A DNA stretch of 64,000 bases from Cohnella faecalis (GTDB lineage: Bacteria; Bacillota; Bacilli; Paenibacillales; Paenibacillaceae). Below are positions 26,881 through 36,541 of this stretch, piece by piece. Where the stretch lies: contig NZ_QXJM01000030.1 of assembly GCF_003570905.1 (NCBI RefSeq), positions 94,064 through 158,063 on the forward strand. Direction: 5' to 3'. Made by a program: the position numbers and the translations under genes. The notes under the pieces were generated by a model. That model had not been told where the DNA came from. It made no database searches and saw only the letters and a program-made list of their open reading frames with translations. Position 1 is the stretch's first letter. Every line of letters begins with the position of its first letter.

Positions 26881-27930
26881 AAATCGCCGAAAGAATGTTA
26901 CCTCGTCCCACTGTTGAGCGTTCGCACCCTCAAATCGCCGAAAGAATGTTACCCCGTCCCACTGTTGAGCCTCCGCGCCCTCAAATCGTCGAAAGAATGT
27001 TACCTCGTCCCACTGTTGAGCCTCCGCACCCACAAATCGCCGAAAGAATGTTACCCCGTCCCACTGTTGAGCGTTCGCATCCACAAATCGCCGAAAGAAT
27101 GTTACCTCGTCTCACTGTTGAGCCTCCGCACCCACAAATCGCCGAAAGAATGTTACCCCGTCCCACTGTTGAGCGTTCGCACCCACAAATCGTCGAAAGA
27201 ATGTTACCTCGTCCCACTGTTGAGCGTTCGCATCCACAAATCGCCGAAAGAATGTTACCTCGTCCCACAGTTGAGCGTTCGCACCCACAAATCGCCGAAA
27301 GAATGTTACCTCGTCCCACAGTTGAGCGTTCGCATCCACAAATCGCCGAAAGAATGTTACCCCGTCCCACTGTTGAGCGTTCGCATCCACAAATCGCCGA
27401 AAGAATGTTACCCCGTCCCACTGTTGAGCGTTCGCACCCTCAAATCGCCGAAAGAATGTTACCTCGTCCCACTGTTGAGCGTTCGCATCCACAAATCGCC
27501 GAAAGAATGTTACCCCGTCCCACTGTTGAGCGTTCGCACCCTCAAATCGCCGAAAGAATGTTACCCCGTCCCACTGTTGAGCCTCCGCGCCCTCAAATCG
27601 TCGAAAGAATGTTACCTCGTCCCACTGTTGAGCGTTCGCATCCACAAATCGCCGAAAGAATGTTACCCCGTCCCACTGTTGAGCGTTCGCACCCTCAAAT
27701 CGCCGAAAGAATGTTACCCCGTCCCACTGTTGAGCCTCCGCATCCAAATCGCCGAAAGAATGTTACCTCGTCCCACTGTTGAGGGTTTGCATCCACAAAT
27801 CGCCGAAAGAATGTTACCTCGTCCCACTGTTGAGCGTTCGCATCCACAAATCGCCGAAAGAATGTTACCCCGTCCCACTGTTGAGCGTTCGCATCCACAA
27901 ATCGCCGAAAGAATGTTACCTCGTCCCACT
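26881..27930. repeat. 51-bp tandem repeats, type B (about 20.5 units)
   Basis: The word GAATGTTACC recurs 21 times from 26893 to 27911, exactly every 51 bases except one unit shorter by two. Units read CGCCGAAAGAATGTTACCYC, then GTCCCACTGTTGAGC, then one of a few variant endings (GTTCGCATCCACA, GTTCGCACCCTCA, CTCCGCGCCCTCA and similar). The same pairs of variants recur, which points to unequal exchange within the array. Because 51 is divisible by three and the unit lacks stops, several frames stay open over hundreds of codons on both strands. None has a ribosome site or varied sequence, so I treat the array as noncoding. Confidence 0.95.
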
Positions 27931-28460
27931 GCATCGCATCCCGCCGCCAGTAACCCGCTCCGGTGTGGCTAAACGCTCGCAGCATCGCATCCTGCCGCCG
28001 GTAACCCGCTCCGGTGTGGCTAAACGCTCGCAGCATCGCATCCCGCCGCCGGTAACCCGCTCCGGTGGGGCTAAACGCTCGTAGCATCGCATCCCGCCGC
28101 CAGTAACCCGCTCCGGTGTGGCTAAACGCTCGCAGCATCGCATCCCGCCGCCGGTAACCCGCTCCGGCGTGACTAAACGCCCGCAGCATCGCATCTCGCC
28201 GCCAGTAACCCGCTCTGGCGTGGCTAAACGCTCGCAGCATCGCATCTCGCCGCCAGTAACCTGCTCTGGCATGGCTAAATTCCCGCAGCATCGCATCCCC
28301 GCCGCCAGTAACCCGCTCTGGCATGGCTAAAAGCTCGCAGCATCGCATCCCCGCCGCCAGTAACCCGCTCTGGCGTGGCTAAATGCTCGCAGCATCGCAT
28401 CCCCGCCGCCAGTAACCCGCTCCGGCGTGACTAAACGCCCGCAGCATCGCATCCCCGCCA
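27931..28460. repeat. 51-bp tandem repeats, type C (about 10.5 units)
   Basis: The word GCATCGCATC recurs 11 times at 51-52 base steps, in units with CCGCCGCCAGTAACCCGCTC followed by TGGCTAAACGCTCGCA. The sequence matches type A, so the B array looks inserted in, or grown out of, an A/C array. The last unit ends at the stop codon of the minus-strand kinase gene. Confidence 0.95.
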
Positions 28461-31400
28461 TCAGCTTTGGCCGGAGACGAGCGGCAGCTTCAGGAACAGC
28501 CGGCACCCTGCCGGTCCGTCGTTGCCAGCATTTCCGATCGTGACCGTCCCGCCGAGAAGATGAACCCTCTCCATCATCGATGTGAGGCCGAAGCCTGGCT
28601 TGGCGTTGCCGTAAGGCTCGCCGTCGCAGGTCAGAACGAACAGCAGAGAGCCGTCTTCCGGGTAAAGCTCGAAGCGGAATCGGCTGGCCCGGCCGTGCCG
28701 AATCCCGTTGGTCAGCCCCTCCATTAAAGCGTGGTAGACGACTCGTCCGGACAATTCGCTAAGAGGAGGCAGCGGCACCGGGTCGAAGGCGACGGCGACC
28801 TCCGCATGCTCCGTTGTCTCGCGGATCAGCTCCTGCAAGGCATCCTCAAGATTGAAATAGATGCTGTCGTCTTTGAGCATGCGCACCGTTCGGCGGACTT
28901 CGTCCAACGACTTGCGTACGAGATCGCCGGTAACGACAATTCGCTCGACCGATTTTCCAAAATCGCGCTCCGCCCACTTTTTGGCCGCTTCGACCTGAAT
29001 GATCGCTGCCGTCAGCGTATGGCCGACAACGTCGTGCATTTCGTTAGCGATGCGATTGCGCTCTTCGAGCACGGACACCTCGGCCAAAGCCTCGGCCGTT
29101 TCCCGTACCGAGCCGGCTAATATCCTGTTCGTCTCCTCAAGGTCTTCCGTCCGTTTGGCAACCAGCTCCTCCAACGATAGATGGAGCCGGGACAGCTGAA
29201 GCTGGATTTCCGTCCGGGCGAGCAGCTCGCCTTGGGTGAACGGCTTGGTTAAGTAATCGTTCGCCCCAGCCTCGAAGCCCAGCTTTAAATCCCGCAGCCG
29301 GTTTTGGGCGGACAGCAGAATGACGGGAAGCTCGCCCGGTCCCCATCGCTCCCGGGTTCTGCGGCATACTTCATACCCGTTCATCCCCGGCATCATGACG
29401 TCAAGCAGCAGCAAGGCCGGTTTCTCTCCGTTCTCCAGAAGGTCCAGCGCTTCGGCCCCATCCTTGGCTTGCGCGATCCGGTAGGAGCCCCCGCGCAAAA
29501 AATGCCGGAGAACTTGAAGGTTGATAGGCTCGTCGTCCGCAATCAGGATAAGAGGACGATCTTCCGATTGTTTGTCTTCCCGCAGAGAGTCCGGGATGAC
29601 CGGCAGCACCGTACCGATTTCTTCGGACTGCTCGGCGAGGCCGGATAGTCGCTCCATCACGCTTTCCGAGATGTCAACGACCGTCGTCTCACCCGCTGCT
29701 GCCGGGAGGGTGAAGTTGACCTTGGTGCCAAGCCCGTGACTGGAATCGATGGCGAGCGAGCCGCCATGGAGCTCGACCAGCCGCTTGGAGGTGGAAAGAC
29801 CAAGTCCCGTCCCTCCTCCGTAATGATTCTCCGCCGCGGCGAATGGCTCGAACAAGCGGGCAAGACGCTCCGGAGCTATTCCCGGGCCGTCGTCCTCGAT
29901 TGTAATTCGAACATCCGCACTCCCCCGCTCGCCAATGGCCTCCGCGCTTTCGATCCGCGCGACGATGGAGCCCGGCGCTGCGTAGCGGATAGCATTGCCA
30001 AGCAGGTTGTACAGAATCTGCTCCAGGCGGGCTGAGTCGGCGAGCGCGGCAGGAGGCTCGCCGACGGCTTCGACCGCAAGCTTGGCGATTTCCTTCGACT
30101 TAGCGAGGGGAGCCAGCGAGGCCGCGACCGCTTCCGCCGTCTGGACGACGTTGACCGGCCCAAGCGTCAGCTTGATATCCCCGTGCTTGAGCCGGTTCCA
30201 ATCGAGGATGTCGTTCACAAGCCTTAGAAGCCTGTCGGCGCTGTTCCGGATCAGCTTCAGGTCGCGCCTGACGCGATCCCCGACAGGACCCGACGCTCCT
30301 TCCATCAACGACTCCGACAAACCGGCAATTCCGTGAAGGGGGGTGCGCAGCTCGTGCGTCGTGTTGCGGAGGAAGTCGTCCTTCAGCCGTCCGAGCGTCT
30401 CCATCTCGGCATTCGCGACGGCAAGCTCATCCGCGGTTTGCTTCAACCGGCGGTAGACGTTTTTGAATCGGCTGAGAAGCACCATTCCCAGACAACCGAT
30501 GAACAGCGTCAGGCCGATCGGGAGTGCCAACGCGATGATGGTTCCTGTTATTCCCGGCAACGAGTACAATTCGTTGTACGTGTTCGGATTTGCGTTCAAA
30601 TACAGGTGAACGGCCGCGGAGCCGGTCAGGCTTGCGTAGCCGCCGAGCAGCCATCGGAACTCGCCCGAACGCGGGCGGTTTCTCTCTCGTCCGTATCGAA
30701 AGAGAGTATAGGACATATACAGCAGAATAGGAGTCAGCAAGTAAGACAAGTAGACGATCGTCATTTTCCGGAACAGCTCGCTGTCGACTAAGGAGGCCCA
30801 TGCCGTTGCCAACGTATAGATGAATAAGCCCGCTGCGATCCATCGGTACGCCCGGCCGTAACGATCGCGAAGCGCCGATCCGTAAAAACCCGCGAATCCC
30901 GTCACGCCCAGAGGGAGCAGCAAGTCTCGAAAATAATAGACCGGGTCCATCGGCAAGCTCCGACTCCAGGACAGCGAGGACGACATGAGGCCGATCCCGG
31001 CGCCTGCGCATCCGGTTACGAGCGCAAACCAGAGGTAGAGACGCTCCTCGCGGCGGTGCCAATAGACGAACAACGCCGCTATGCAGGCCATGGAAAAGAC
31101 GATCGAGAACGCGGCAAGCTGTTGATTGCTCTGTGCGATCGTCCGATCGATCAGCGTCCGTTCCCCGATGCCGTGCCAGCCGTTCCAATACGCTGCGCCT
31201 TCCCACCGCCATTTGACATATAGCGTGCGCCCCTTGTCCGCCGGGTCAAAGCTAACGATTCGCTGCGTCATATTCGGGTTGACGTAACGGCTTGCTTTTT
31301 CCATGTTGAAGGAATCGAGCAGCCGGTCGTCGACGTAAGTTTCCACCGATTTGGAATAGGTGAGGAGCATCGAAGGGTCGCGCTCCGGAAGAGGCGGCAT

Positions 31401-31673
31401 TTTTCTTTTCAGCCATACGATCCCATGGTAGCCTTTGAACTTGAGCTGCTCCCGTTCGTCCAGCGGAACCCAACGGTCTGCCGGCGTTCCGGTTTTTTCG
31501 CCCCACAGCACGGTCCAGCCTTGTTGAAAGAAATAAAGAATATGAGAGTAATCGAGGTTATCCTTCGCCGCGCCGGACGAAGCTTGCGGAACGAGAGAGA
31601 ACAACGCCAGGGAAAGGATGACGATTCGCAAGGAGCCGCGCCCCATTCCCTTGACGAAATCAAACGATCTCAT
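28461..31673 (-). CDS. Hybrid sensor histidine kinase with two kinase cores and a receiver domain
   Basis: A 1070-residue membrane sensor. It has a signal-like helix, an extracytoplasmic beta-rich domain (about residues 35-190), and about seven membrane helices (about 190-410), a 7TMR-DISM-like layout. A first kinase core follows: His440 in His-Glu-Leu-Arg-Thr-Pro, then an ATPase with Asp-Asp-Gly-Pro-Gly-Ile. Next is a receiver with Asp758 in Leu-Leu-Leu-Asp-Val-Met-Met-Pro-Gly, then a coiled coil. Last is a second, NarL-type core with His880 in Asn-Glu-Met-His-Asp and a final ATPase (Gly-Phe-Gly-Leu). The LuxR-type regulator encoded just upstream overlaps by 14 bases and is the expected partner of the second core. 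The input signal is unknown. Confidence 0.9.
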   Translation of the reverse strand: MRSFDFVKGMGRGSLRIVILSLALFSLVPQASSGAAKDNLDYSHILYFFQQGWTVLWGEKTGTPADRWVPLDEREQLKFKGYHGIVWLKRKMPPLPERDPSMLLTYSKSVETYVDDRLLDSFNMEKASRYVNPNMTQRIVSFDPADKGRTLYVKWRWEGAAYWNGWHGIGERTLIDRTIAQSNQQLAAFSIVFSMACIAALFVYWHRREERLYLWFALVTGCAGAGIGLMSSSLSWSRSLPMDPVYYFRDLLLPLGVTGFAGFYGSALRDRYGRAYRWIAAGLFIYTLATAWASLVDSELFRKMTIVYLSYLLTPILLYMSYTLFRYGRERNRPRSGEFRWLLGGYASLTGSAAVHLYLNANPNTYNELYSLPGITGTIIALALPIGLTLFIGCLGMVLLSRFKNVYRRLKQTADELAVANAEMETLGRLKDDFLRNTTHELRTPLHGIAGLSESLMEGASGPVGDRVRRDLKLIRNSADRLLRLVNDILDWNRLKHGDIKLTLGPVNVVQTAEAVAASLAPLAKSKEIAKLAVEAVGEPPAALADSARLEQILYNLLGNAIRYAAPGSIVARIESAEAIGERGSADVRITIEDDGPGIAPERLARLFEPFAAAENHYGGGTGLGLSTSKRLVELHGGSLAIDSSHGLGTKVNFTLPAAAGETTVVDISESVMERLSGLAEQSEEIGTVLPVIPDSLREDKQSEDRPLILIADDEPINLQVLRHFLRGGSYRIAQAKDGAEALDLLENGEKPALLLLDVMMPGMNGYEVCRRTRERWGPGELPVILLSAQNRLRDLKLGFEAGANDYLTKPFTQGELLARTEIQLQLSRLHLSLEELVAKRTEDLEETNRILAGSVRETAEALAEVSVLEERNRIANEMHDVVGHTLTAAIIQVEAAKKWAERDFGKSVERIVVTGDLVRKSLDEVRRTVRMLKDDSIYFNLEDALQELIRETTEHAEVAVAFDPVPLPPLSELSGRVVYHALMEGLTNGIRHGRASRFRFELYPEDGSLLFVLTCDGEPYGNAKPGFGLTSMMERVHLLGGTVTIGNAGNDGPAGCRLFLKLPLVSGQS

Positions 31674-32331
31674 CGTTAAGCAGCTCCCTCAGGAAAGCCA
31701 TGGCGGCTTTGCGGTCGTTCGTTCCGATTTTGCTGTAGATAATGCTTACGTAGTTGCGAACCGTGCCTTCGCTCATGAACAAGGAAATAGCGATTTGCTT
31801 GTTGGAGTGGCCTTGCAGCATAAGCAGGATAATCTTCCGTTCACGGTCGGTGAAGATAAGTCCGTTGCGCTGAAGCGCGCCTTCATCGAATTCGTTGGAG
31901 CCTTGGGGCGATAGAGTTGCAAGCTTGGCAGCCAGCTTGGTGGCGATGGCAGCCGGCAAGAGGACATGCCCCTTCATCGATTCTCTCAGCATTTCAACGA
32001 CGCGATCGGCGGTCATATCCTTGAGCACGAAGCCGTCCGCTCCGGCTGCGAGAGCGTCGACGATATGCTTTTCCTCCGCGAACGTCGTCAGCATGAGCAC
32101 GATCGTCTTCGGAAAATCCCGCTTTATCGTTCGGAGCGCTTCGATTCCGTCCATGACCGGCATTTTTATGTCCATAAGCACGATATCCGGTCCGTAGAGG
32201 CGGACGGCCTCGCAGGCTTCCTGACCGTTCTCGGAGAGGGATACGACTTCCATATCGTTTTCAAGCTGCAGAATCATCTGGATTCCTTCGCGGAGCAGCC
32301 GCTGATCGTCGGCTATCAATACTCGGTACAT
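31660..32331 (-). CDS. NarL/LuxR-family response regulator
   Basis: A 223-residue regulator. The receiver has Ala-Asp-Asp at residues 7-9, phospho-acceptor Asp54 in Leu-Met-Asp-Ile-Lys-Met-Pro, and Lys in Phe-Val-Leu-Lys-Asp. The C-terminal LuxR helix-turn-helix has Leu-Thr-like Phe-Thr-Asp-Arg-Glu-Arg, Ser-Asn-Lys-Gln-Ile-Ala and Ser-Glu-Gly-Thr-Val-Arg-Asn-Tyr-Val. It is transcribed first, overlapping the hybrid kinase start by 14 bases. It may control the divergent GH44 gene 200 bases away, but that is only position. Confidence 0.94.
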   Translation of the reverse strand: MYRVLIADDQRLLREGIQMILQLENDMEVVSLSENGQEACEAVRLYGPDIVLMDIKMPVMDGIEALRTIKRDFPKTIVLMLTTFAEEKHIVDALAAGADGFVLKDMTADRVVEMLRESMKGHVLLPAAIATKLAAKLATLSPQGSNEFDEGALQRNGLIFTDRERKIILLMLQGHSNKQIAISLFMSEGTVRNYVSIIYSKIGTNDRKAAMAFLRELLNDEIV

Positions 32332-32529
32332 AACGCCGCTTCCCCCATCGCATTGTTAGTAGTTCAGATAGATTCTAACCCGATTGACCGCGCATGAATA
32401 TGGCTTTTTGAAATCACATGACCGAATGTGACAAAAACGGTGACACGGAGTAACTAGCGCAGACGGAGGAGCCTTCTTATTCTTGGAAGTATGGCTCGCA
32501 TAGTGCCAAGCCAGAGGGAGGAAACAAGG

Positions 32530-35500
32530 ATGAAAATCAAGAAAAACGCGCTGTTGACAGGTACGATGGCGGCATTGCTGCTGCTGTCTCCATTCTCGCC
32601 GGCGTCCGTTCAAAAGACGTATGGGGAATCGACGGGCAAGCTGGTCGTCTATGACGACTCTCTGTCCGGACAATTCGCCGATTACGGCTGGGCCGAATCC
32701 AATCTGGGAGAGACGGGCACCGTTCATAGCGGCGACAGGTCGATCAAGCTGGATGCGGACGAAGGGCAGGCTCTTTATTTTTACAAAGACAGGGTTATGA
32801 ATGCGGGCGAGTACGGCTCGTTCTCGTTCTGGGTTCACGGAGGGGACTCCGGCGGGCAAAAGTTCAAGCTGACGTTCTCGCTGGGAGGCCAAGCCGTCGC
32901 GGAGATCGATTCCTCTAAGCTGCTTCCGCAAGGAGTGCCGCAAGGGGAATGGAAGCAAGTTGTCGTGCCGCTGGAAGCGAACGGGGTGCGCGGAATTATC
33001 GATGGAATCTGGGTTTGGGGATCGGGCAGCCAGGAGCCGTTCTACATCGACGATATGCTCTTCTCCGGTTCGGGATCGGGCACGGGGGGAAGCAATGACC
33101 CGCAATCTCCCGAAGCTACTCTTGCGGGCATTTCGTTCGGAGATAACCAGTGGGTGTTGAAAACGGGGGGCTTGCGCTCCGCGCCTCTGAACGCAGTATG
33201 GTCGGACGGAACGACGAACCCGCTCAGAGAAGGCGTCGTTTGGTCGCTGGACGACGAGTCCGTCGCTTCGGTATCCAACGGTCTCGTCACCGGGCTGAAA
33301 GCCGGGACGACCGTTCTTCGCGCGGCGTTCGGCGACTTCCGTGCGGAGCTTCCGTTGACGGTCGTGGAAGGCCAGCCCGCTCCTCCGATCGAAGAGATCG
33401 TCGGAGAGTACTTGTACGACGACGCTCTTGCGTCCTTCGTCTCGGATTATAGCGGAGTTGCGCACGATCTGAACGACGGGGAAGTCGTTCATACCGGCGT
33501 CAGCTCTATCCGGATCGAGCCGAACGGCGATTCCGCCGCGTACTTCTATAGCGGCCGTCCGATTACGGGCAAGGAATACGAGAAGCTTCGGCTGTGGATC
33601 AACGGCGGAGAAGCCGGCGGCCAGGAAATTACGCTGAAGCTGACGGCCGGCGGGCAGCCGGTTGCCGAATTTAACGCCGAAGAGCTCGTGCCGGGAGGTC
33701 TTCCCGCCGGTGAATGGGCCCAGGTTGAACTGCCTCTGACTGCAAGTCAGCTGTTCGACGGTATCCTGATTGCGGGTGCCGCTTCGGGAGCCCAGCCGGC
33801 GTTCTATGTAGACGATATTGCCATTATTTCGAAAAAAGCGGCGCAAGCGCGAATCGTGGAGCTGCGCATCGATAAGCCTCGTTCGGTCTTGCTGCCGGGA
33901 GAAACGGGACAGCTGCAAGCCGAAACCTACTTCGCGGGCGGCGACACGGGCGTTCCATCCGGGGTGAAGTGGTCGAGCGATAAGCCGGATATCGTCAGCG
34001 TCGATTCGGGCGAGCTGACCGCTTCGGCGATCGGCATAGCGAAGATTACGGCCGAGTACAAGGAATTCCGTGCCGAAGCTTATGTCCAAGTGACCGAAAC
34101 GGCGTCCGAGCTCGTATATGAGGATAGCTTGACGGACGGCTATCGCAATTTTAGCTGGCACGACAAGGACTTCGCTAACCGCGAGCAAGCGCATAGCGGA
34201 GCGGTTTCGATCAAGTTCGAGCCGGACGGCTGGGACGGCGTATGGATCTCGGGGGACAAGAAGCTGCGGGTTGAGCAGTATTACGGCTTCCGCTTCTGGA
34301 TTCACGGCGGAACGACGGGCGCGCAAAAGCTGCTGTTCCACGTCTACGACGGCCAGTCGGGCTTAGGCGCGGTCGATCTGAGCCGCTACTTCCCGGAGGG
34401 TGGACTTAAGCCGGGCGTGTGGACGCCGGTCACCGTTAATTTTGCAGATCTAGGGCTGTCGGACGGGCAGTTTGACGGAATTATTTTCCAAGCTTCTACC
34501 GAAGACAATCAAGGCACAGTCTATGTGGACGACATCTCCTTGCTGCGGAATTTGCATGCCGGGGAGCTTCCGGAACCGGTGCTGCCTGCTCTAGGCGTCA
34601 CGATCGATACGTCTTCGGACCGCAAATCGGTCAATCCGGAAATTTACGGAATTAACTACGACGACATGCATCCGACGGAATCGACGCTCAGCTTCCCGGT
34701 TCAACGGTGGGGCGGCAACCAGACGACGCGTTACAACTGGCAGCTGGATACGGCTAACCGGGCGAACGACTGGTATTATATTAACTATCCTTACGACAAT
34801 GACAATCCGGGTGCTTTGCCGAACGGTTCCACTTCGGATCTGTTCATCGACGGCGTCCGGGCAAAGGGCGGGCAGGTGCTGCTGACGGTTCCGACGATCG
34901 GTTGGACTCCGAAGGATCGCGAAATCCGTTCCGGCTTCTCCGTTAAGAAGTACGGCGCGCAACAAAGCGTCGCCCAGGAAAGACCCGATGCGGGCAACGG
35001 CCTCCGTCCGGACGGTACGCCGATTACCGGCAATTCGCCGACCGATACGTCCAAGCCGATCGGACCGGAATTCGTAACGGGCTGGATGGATCACATCAAA
35101 AACCGGACCGGCGAAGGCGTTCACTACTACGCGCTCGACAACGAGCCGGAAATTTGGAATTCGACCCACCGCGACGTTCATCCGAACCCGCCGACGTACG
35201 ACGAGATTTGGAATTTTACGAAAAAATACGGAGCGGCCATTAAAGCCAAGGATTCTTCGGCAAAAGTATTCGGTCCCGTTTCCTGGGGCTGGTGCGCGTA
35301 CTTCTACTCTTCGGCAGACGTGTGCGCGGACGGTCCGGATCGCCAATCCCACGAGGGCGCGCCGTTCCTGGAATGGTACTTGCAGCAGTTGGCCAAATAC
35401 GAGAAGACGTCCGGCGGAACCCGCCTCGTCGATTATTTGGACATCCACTATTATTCGCAGGAAGACGGAGTTCCGACGGATGAAGAGGGGCCGACGACGG

Positions 35501-36114
35501 TCAAGCGGCGCTTCCAAGCGCTGAAATCGTTGTACGATCCGAATTTCATCGATCAATCGTGGATTCAGGAGCCGATTAACCTTATTCCGAGAATGAAGGA
35601 CATTATCGATCGCAATCTTCCGGGCATGAAGCTTGCGTTGACCGAGTACAACTTCGGCAACGGACGCGGGATCAGCGCGGGTATCGCTCAAGCGGAAGCG
35701 CTCGCGATCTTCGGTCGCGAAGGCGTCGACCTCGCGACGAGATTCGGCACGCTTCCTGCGGGCACTCCGCTTGAGGATGCGTTCAAGCTGTATTTGAACT
35801 ATGACGGTCAAGGCTCCAAAATCGAAGGCACAAGCGTCAAGACGGTATCCGATTTGCCTGACGCCGTAGGCGCGTATACGATCGAAGGCAGCAACGGACA
35901 GCTGTACGTGCTGTTGTTCAACAAAGATACCGTTACGCGGGAAGTTCATGTCGGCACCGGCGACGACGCCATAGCCGGAGCGGCTTCCATGTACCGATTC
36001 GACGCCAGACAGCGCCTCTCCCCTGCAGGTCAAGTATCCGCAGGCGAGGAAGGCAAGCTGACCGTGAAACTGCCGTCCCGCTCGGCGACGCTTCTCGTCG
36101 TTCCGACGGAATAG
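32530..36114 (+). CDS. Secreted glycoside hydrolase family 44 protein with accessory modules
   Basis: A 1194-residue secreted enzyme with a signal peptide (about residues 1-30). Three related beta-sandwich modules, each opening with Tyr-Asp/Glu-Asp-Ser/Ala-Leu and closing with Tyr-Val/Ile-Asp-Asp-Ile, lie at about 35-180, 290-435 and 535-680. They are separated by Big_2-like Ig domains (Trp-Ser-Leu-Asp-Asp-Glu-Ser-Val and Trp-Ser-Ser-Asp-Lys-Pro-Asp-Ile). The GH44 catalytic domain follows: Asn-Tyr-Asp-Asp, Arg-Trp-Gly-Gly-Asn, acid/base Glu872 in Asp-Asn-Glu-Pro-Glu-Ile-Trp, and nucleophile Glu1039 in Leu-Thr-Glu-Tyr-Asn. GH44 enzymes cut xyloglucan, glucomannan and soluble cellulose. ATG 32530 follows GGGAGGAAACAAGG. 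There is no S-layer or dockerin domain. Confidence 0.93.
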   Translation: MKIKKNALLTGTMAALLLLSPFSPASVQKTYGESTGKLVVYDDSLSGQFADYGWAESNLGETGTVHSGDRSIKLDADEGQALYFYKDRVMNAGEYGSFSFWVHGGDSGGQKFKLTFSLGGQAVAEIDSSKLLPQGVPQGEWKQVVVPLEANGVRGIIDGIWVWGSGSQEPFYIDDMLFSGSGSGTGGSNDPQSPEATLAGISFGDNQWVLKTGGLRSAPLNAVWSDGTTNPLREGVVWSLDDESVASVSNGLVTGLKAGTTVLRAAFGDFRAELPLTVVEGQPAPPIEEIVGEYLYDDALASFVSDYSGVAHDLNDGEVVHTGVSSIRIEPNGDSAAYFYSGRPITGKEYEKLRLWINGGEAGGQEITLKLTAGGQPVAEFNAEELVPGGLPAGEWAQVELPLTASQLFDGILIAGAASGAQPAFYVDDIAIISKKAAQARIVELRIDKPRSVLLPGETGQLQAETYFAGGDTGVPSGVKWSSDKPDIVSVDSGELTASAIGIAKITAEYKEFRAEAYVQVTETASELVYEDSLTDGYRNFSWHDKDFANREQAHSGAVSIKFEPDGWDGVWISGDKKLRVEQYYGFRFWIHGGTTGAQKLLFHVYDGQSGLGAVDLSRYFPEGGLKPGVWTPVTVNFADLGLSDGQFDGIIFQASTEDNQGTVYVDDISLLRNLHAGELPEPVLPALGVTIDTSSDRKSVNPEIYGINYDDMHPTESTLSFPVQRWGGNQTTRYNWQLDTANRANDWYYINYPYDNDNPGALPNGSTSDLFIDGVRAKGGQVLLTVPTIGWTPKDREIRSGFSVKKYGAQQSVAQERPDAGNGLRPDGTPITGNSPTDTSKPIGPEFVTGWMDHIKNRTGEGVHYYALDNEPEIWNSTHRDVHPNPPTYDEIWNFTKKYGAAIKAKDSSAKVFGPVSWGWCAYFYSSADVCADGPDRQSHEGAPFLEWYLQQLAKYEKTSGGTRLVDYLDIHYYSQEDGVPTDEEGPTTVKRRFQALKSLYDPNFIDQSWIQEPINLIPRMKDIIDRNLPGMKLALTEYNFGNGRGISAGIAQAEALAIFGREGVDLATRFGTLPAGTPLEDAFKLYLNYDGQGSKIEGTSVKTVSDLPDAVGAYTIEGSNGQLYVLLFNKDTVTREVHVGTGDDAIAGAASMYRFDARQRLSPAGQVSAGEEGKLTVKLPSRSATLLVVPTE

Positions 36115-36345
36115 CAGACCGGAGATGTGACCGAAAAGGTCACAACAGCAGCGCTGGACCGCAAAAGTAGCTGAAGATGCGCCCGAAAGTGACACATCTC
36201 CGACGCTGGATCGAGAAAGTAGCTGAAGGTGTGCCCGAAAGTGACACAACAGCGGCGCGAATTGAGAAAGTAGCTGAAGATGTGCCCGAAAGTGACATAT
36301 CTCCGGCGCTGGATTGCAAAAGTAGCTGGAGATGTGTCGCAAACG
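36115..36345. repeat. 51-52-bp tandem repeats, type D (about 4.5 units)
   Basis: AAAGTAGCTG recurs at 36164, 36216, 36267 and 36319, with CCGAAAGTGACA in each unit, and a degenerate unit comes first. The steps are 52, 51 and 52 bases. The array begins right after the GH44 stop codon and ends before the terminator hairpin. The sequence differs from types A-C, but the period and position between convergent genes are the same. Confidence 0.88.
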
Positions 36346-36359
36346 AACCCAACAACAAC

Positions 36360-36405
36360 GGAGCCGTCCCAAAGGGCTGTAAGCCCTTTGGGACGGCTCC
36401 ATTTT
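36360..36405. terminator. Strong terminator hairpin after GH44
   Basis: A perfect 19-base stem, 36360-36378 with 36382-36400, GTA loop, followed by ATTTTC. It can end GH44 transcripts and, read the other way, those of the convergent Ku gene. Confidence 0.9.
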
Positions 36406-36541
36406 CATTCGTTTTCCCGCCTATCCTCGCTCCCCCTCTTTACAAGTCATCCGGCAAGCATACTCATGCGCATTCGACCTGCTTTCACAGCACGCTCCAA
36501 CTTACCCCGCTCCACTGCAACTGACCCCATAGTAATCATTC

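Noticed and set aside
26881..27930. CRISPR array
   Set aside because: There are no unique spacers between conserved repeats; the whole 51-base unit is repeated with small variants, and no cas genes are near.
26743..27972. Long open frames on both strands in the 51-bp repeats (up to 409 codons plus, 217 codons minus)
   Set aside because: They are open only because a stop-free unit of 51 bases repeats in phase. There are no ribosome sites, no non-repeat domain, and rival frames are equally open.
32356..34341. 661-codon minus-strand frame opposite the GH44 gene
   Set aside because: Antisense of a clear GH44 protein in GC-rich sequence; composition is Arg-rich with no recognisable domain or start site.
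34591..36408. 605-codon minus-strand frame opposite the GH44 catalytic domain and D repeats
   Set aside because: Also a shadow frame; it crosses the repeat and the terminator hairpin and has no ribosome site.
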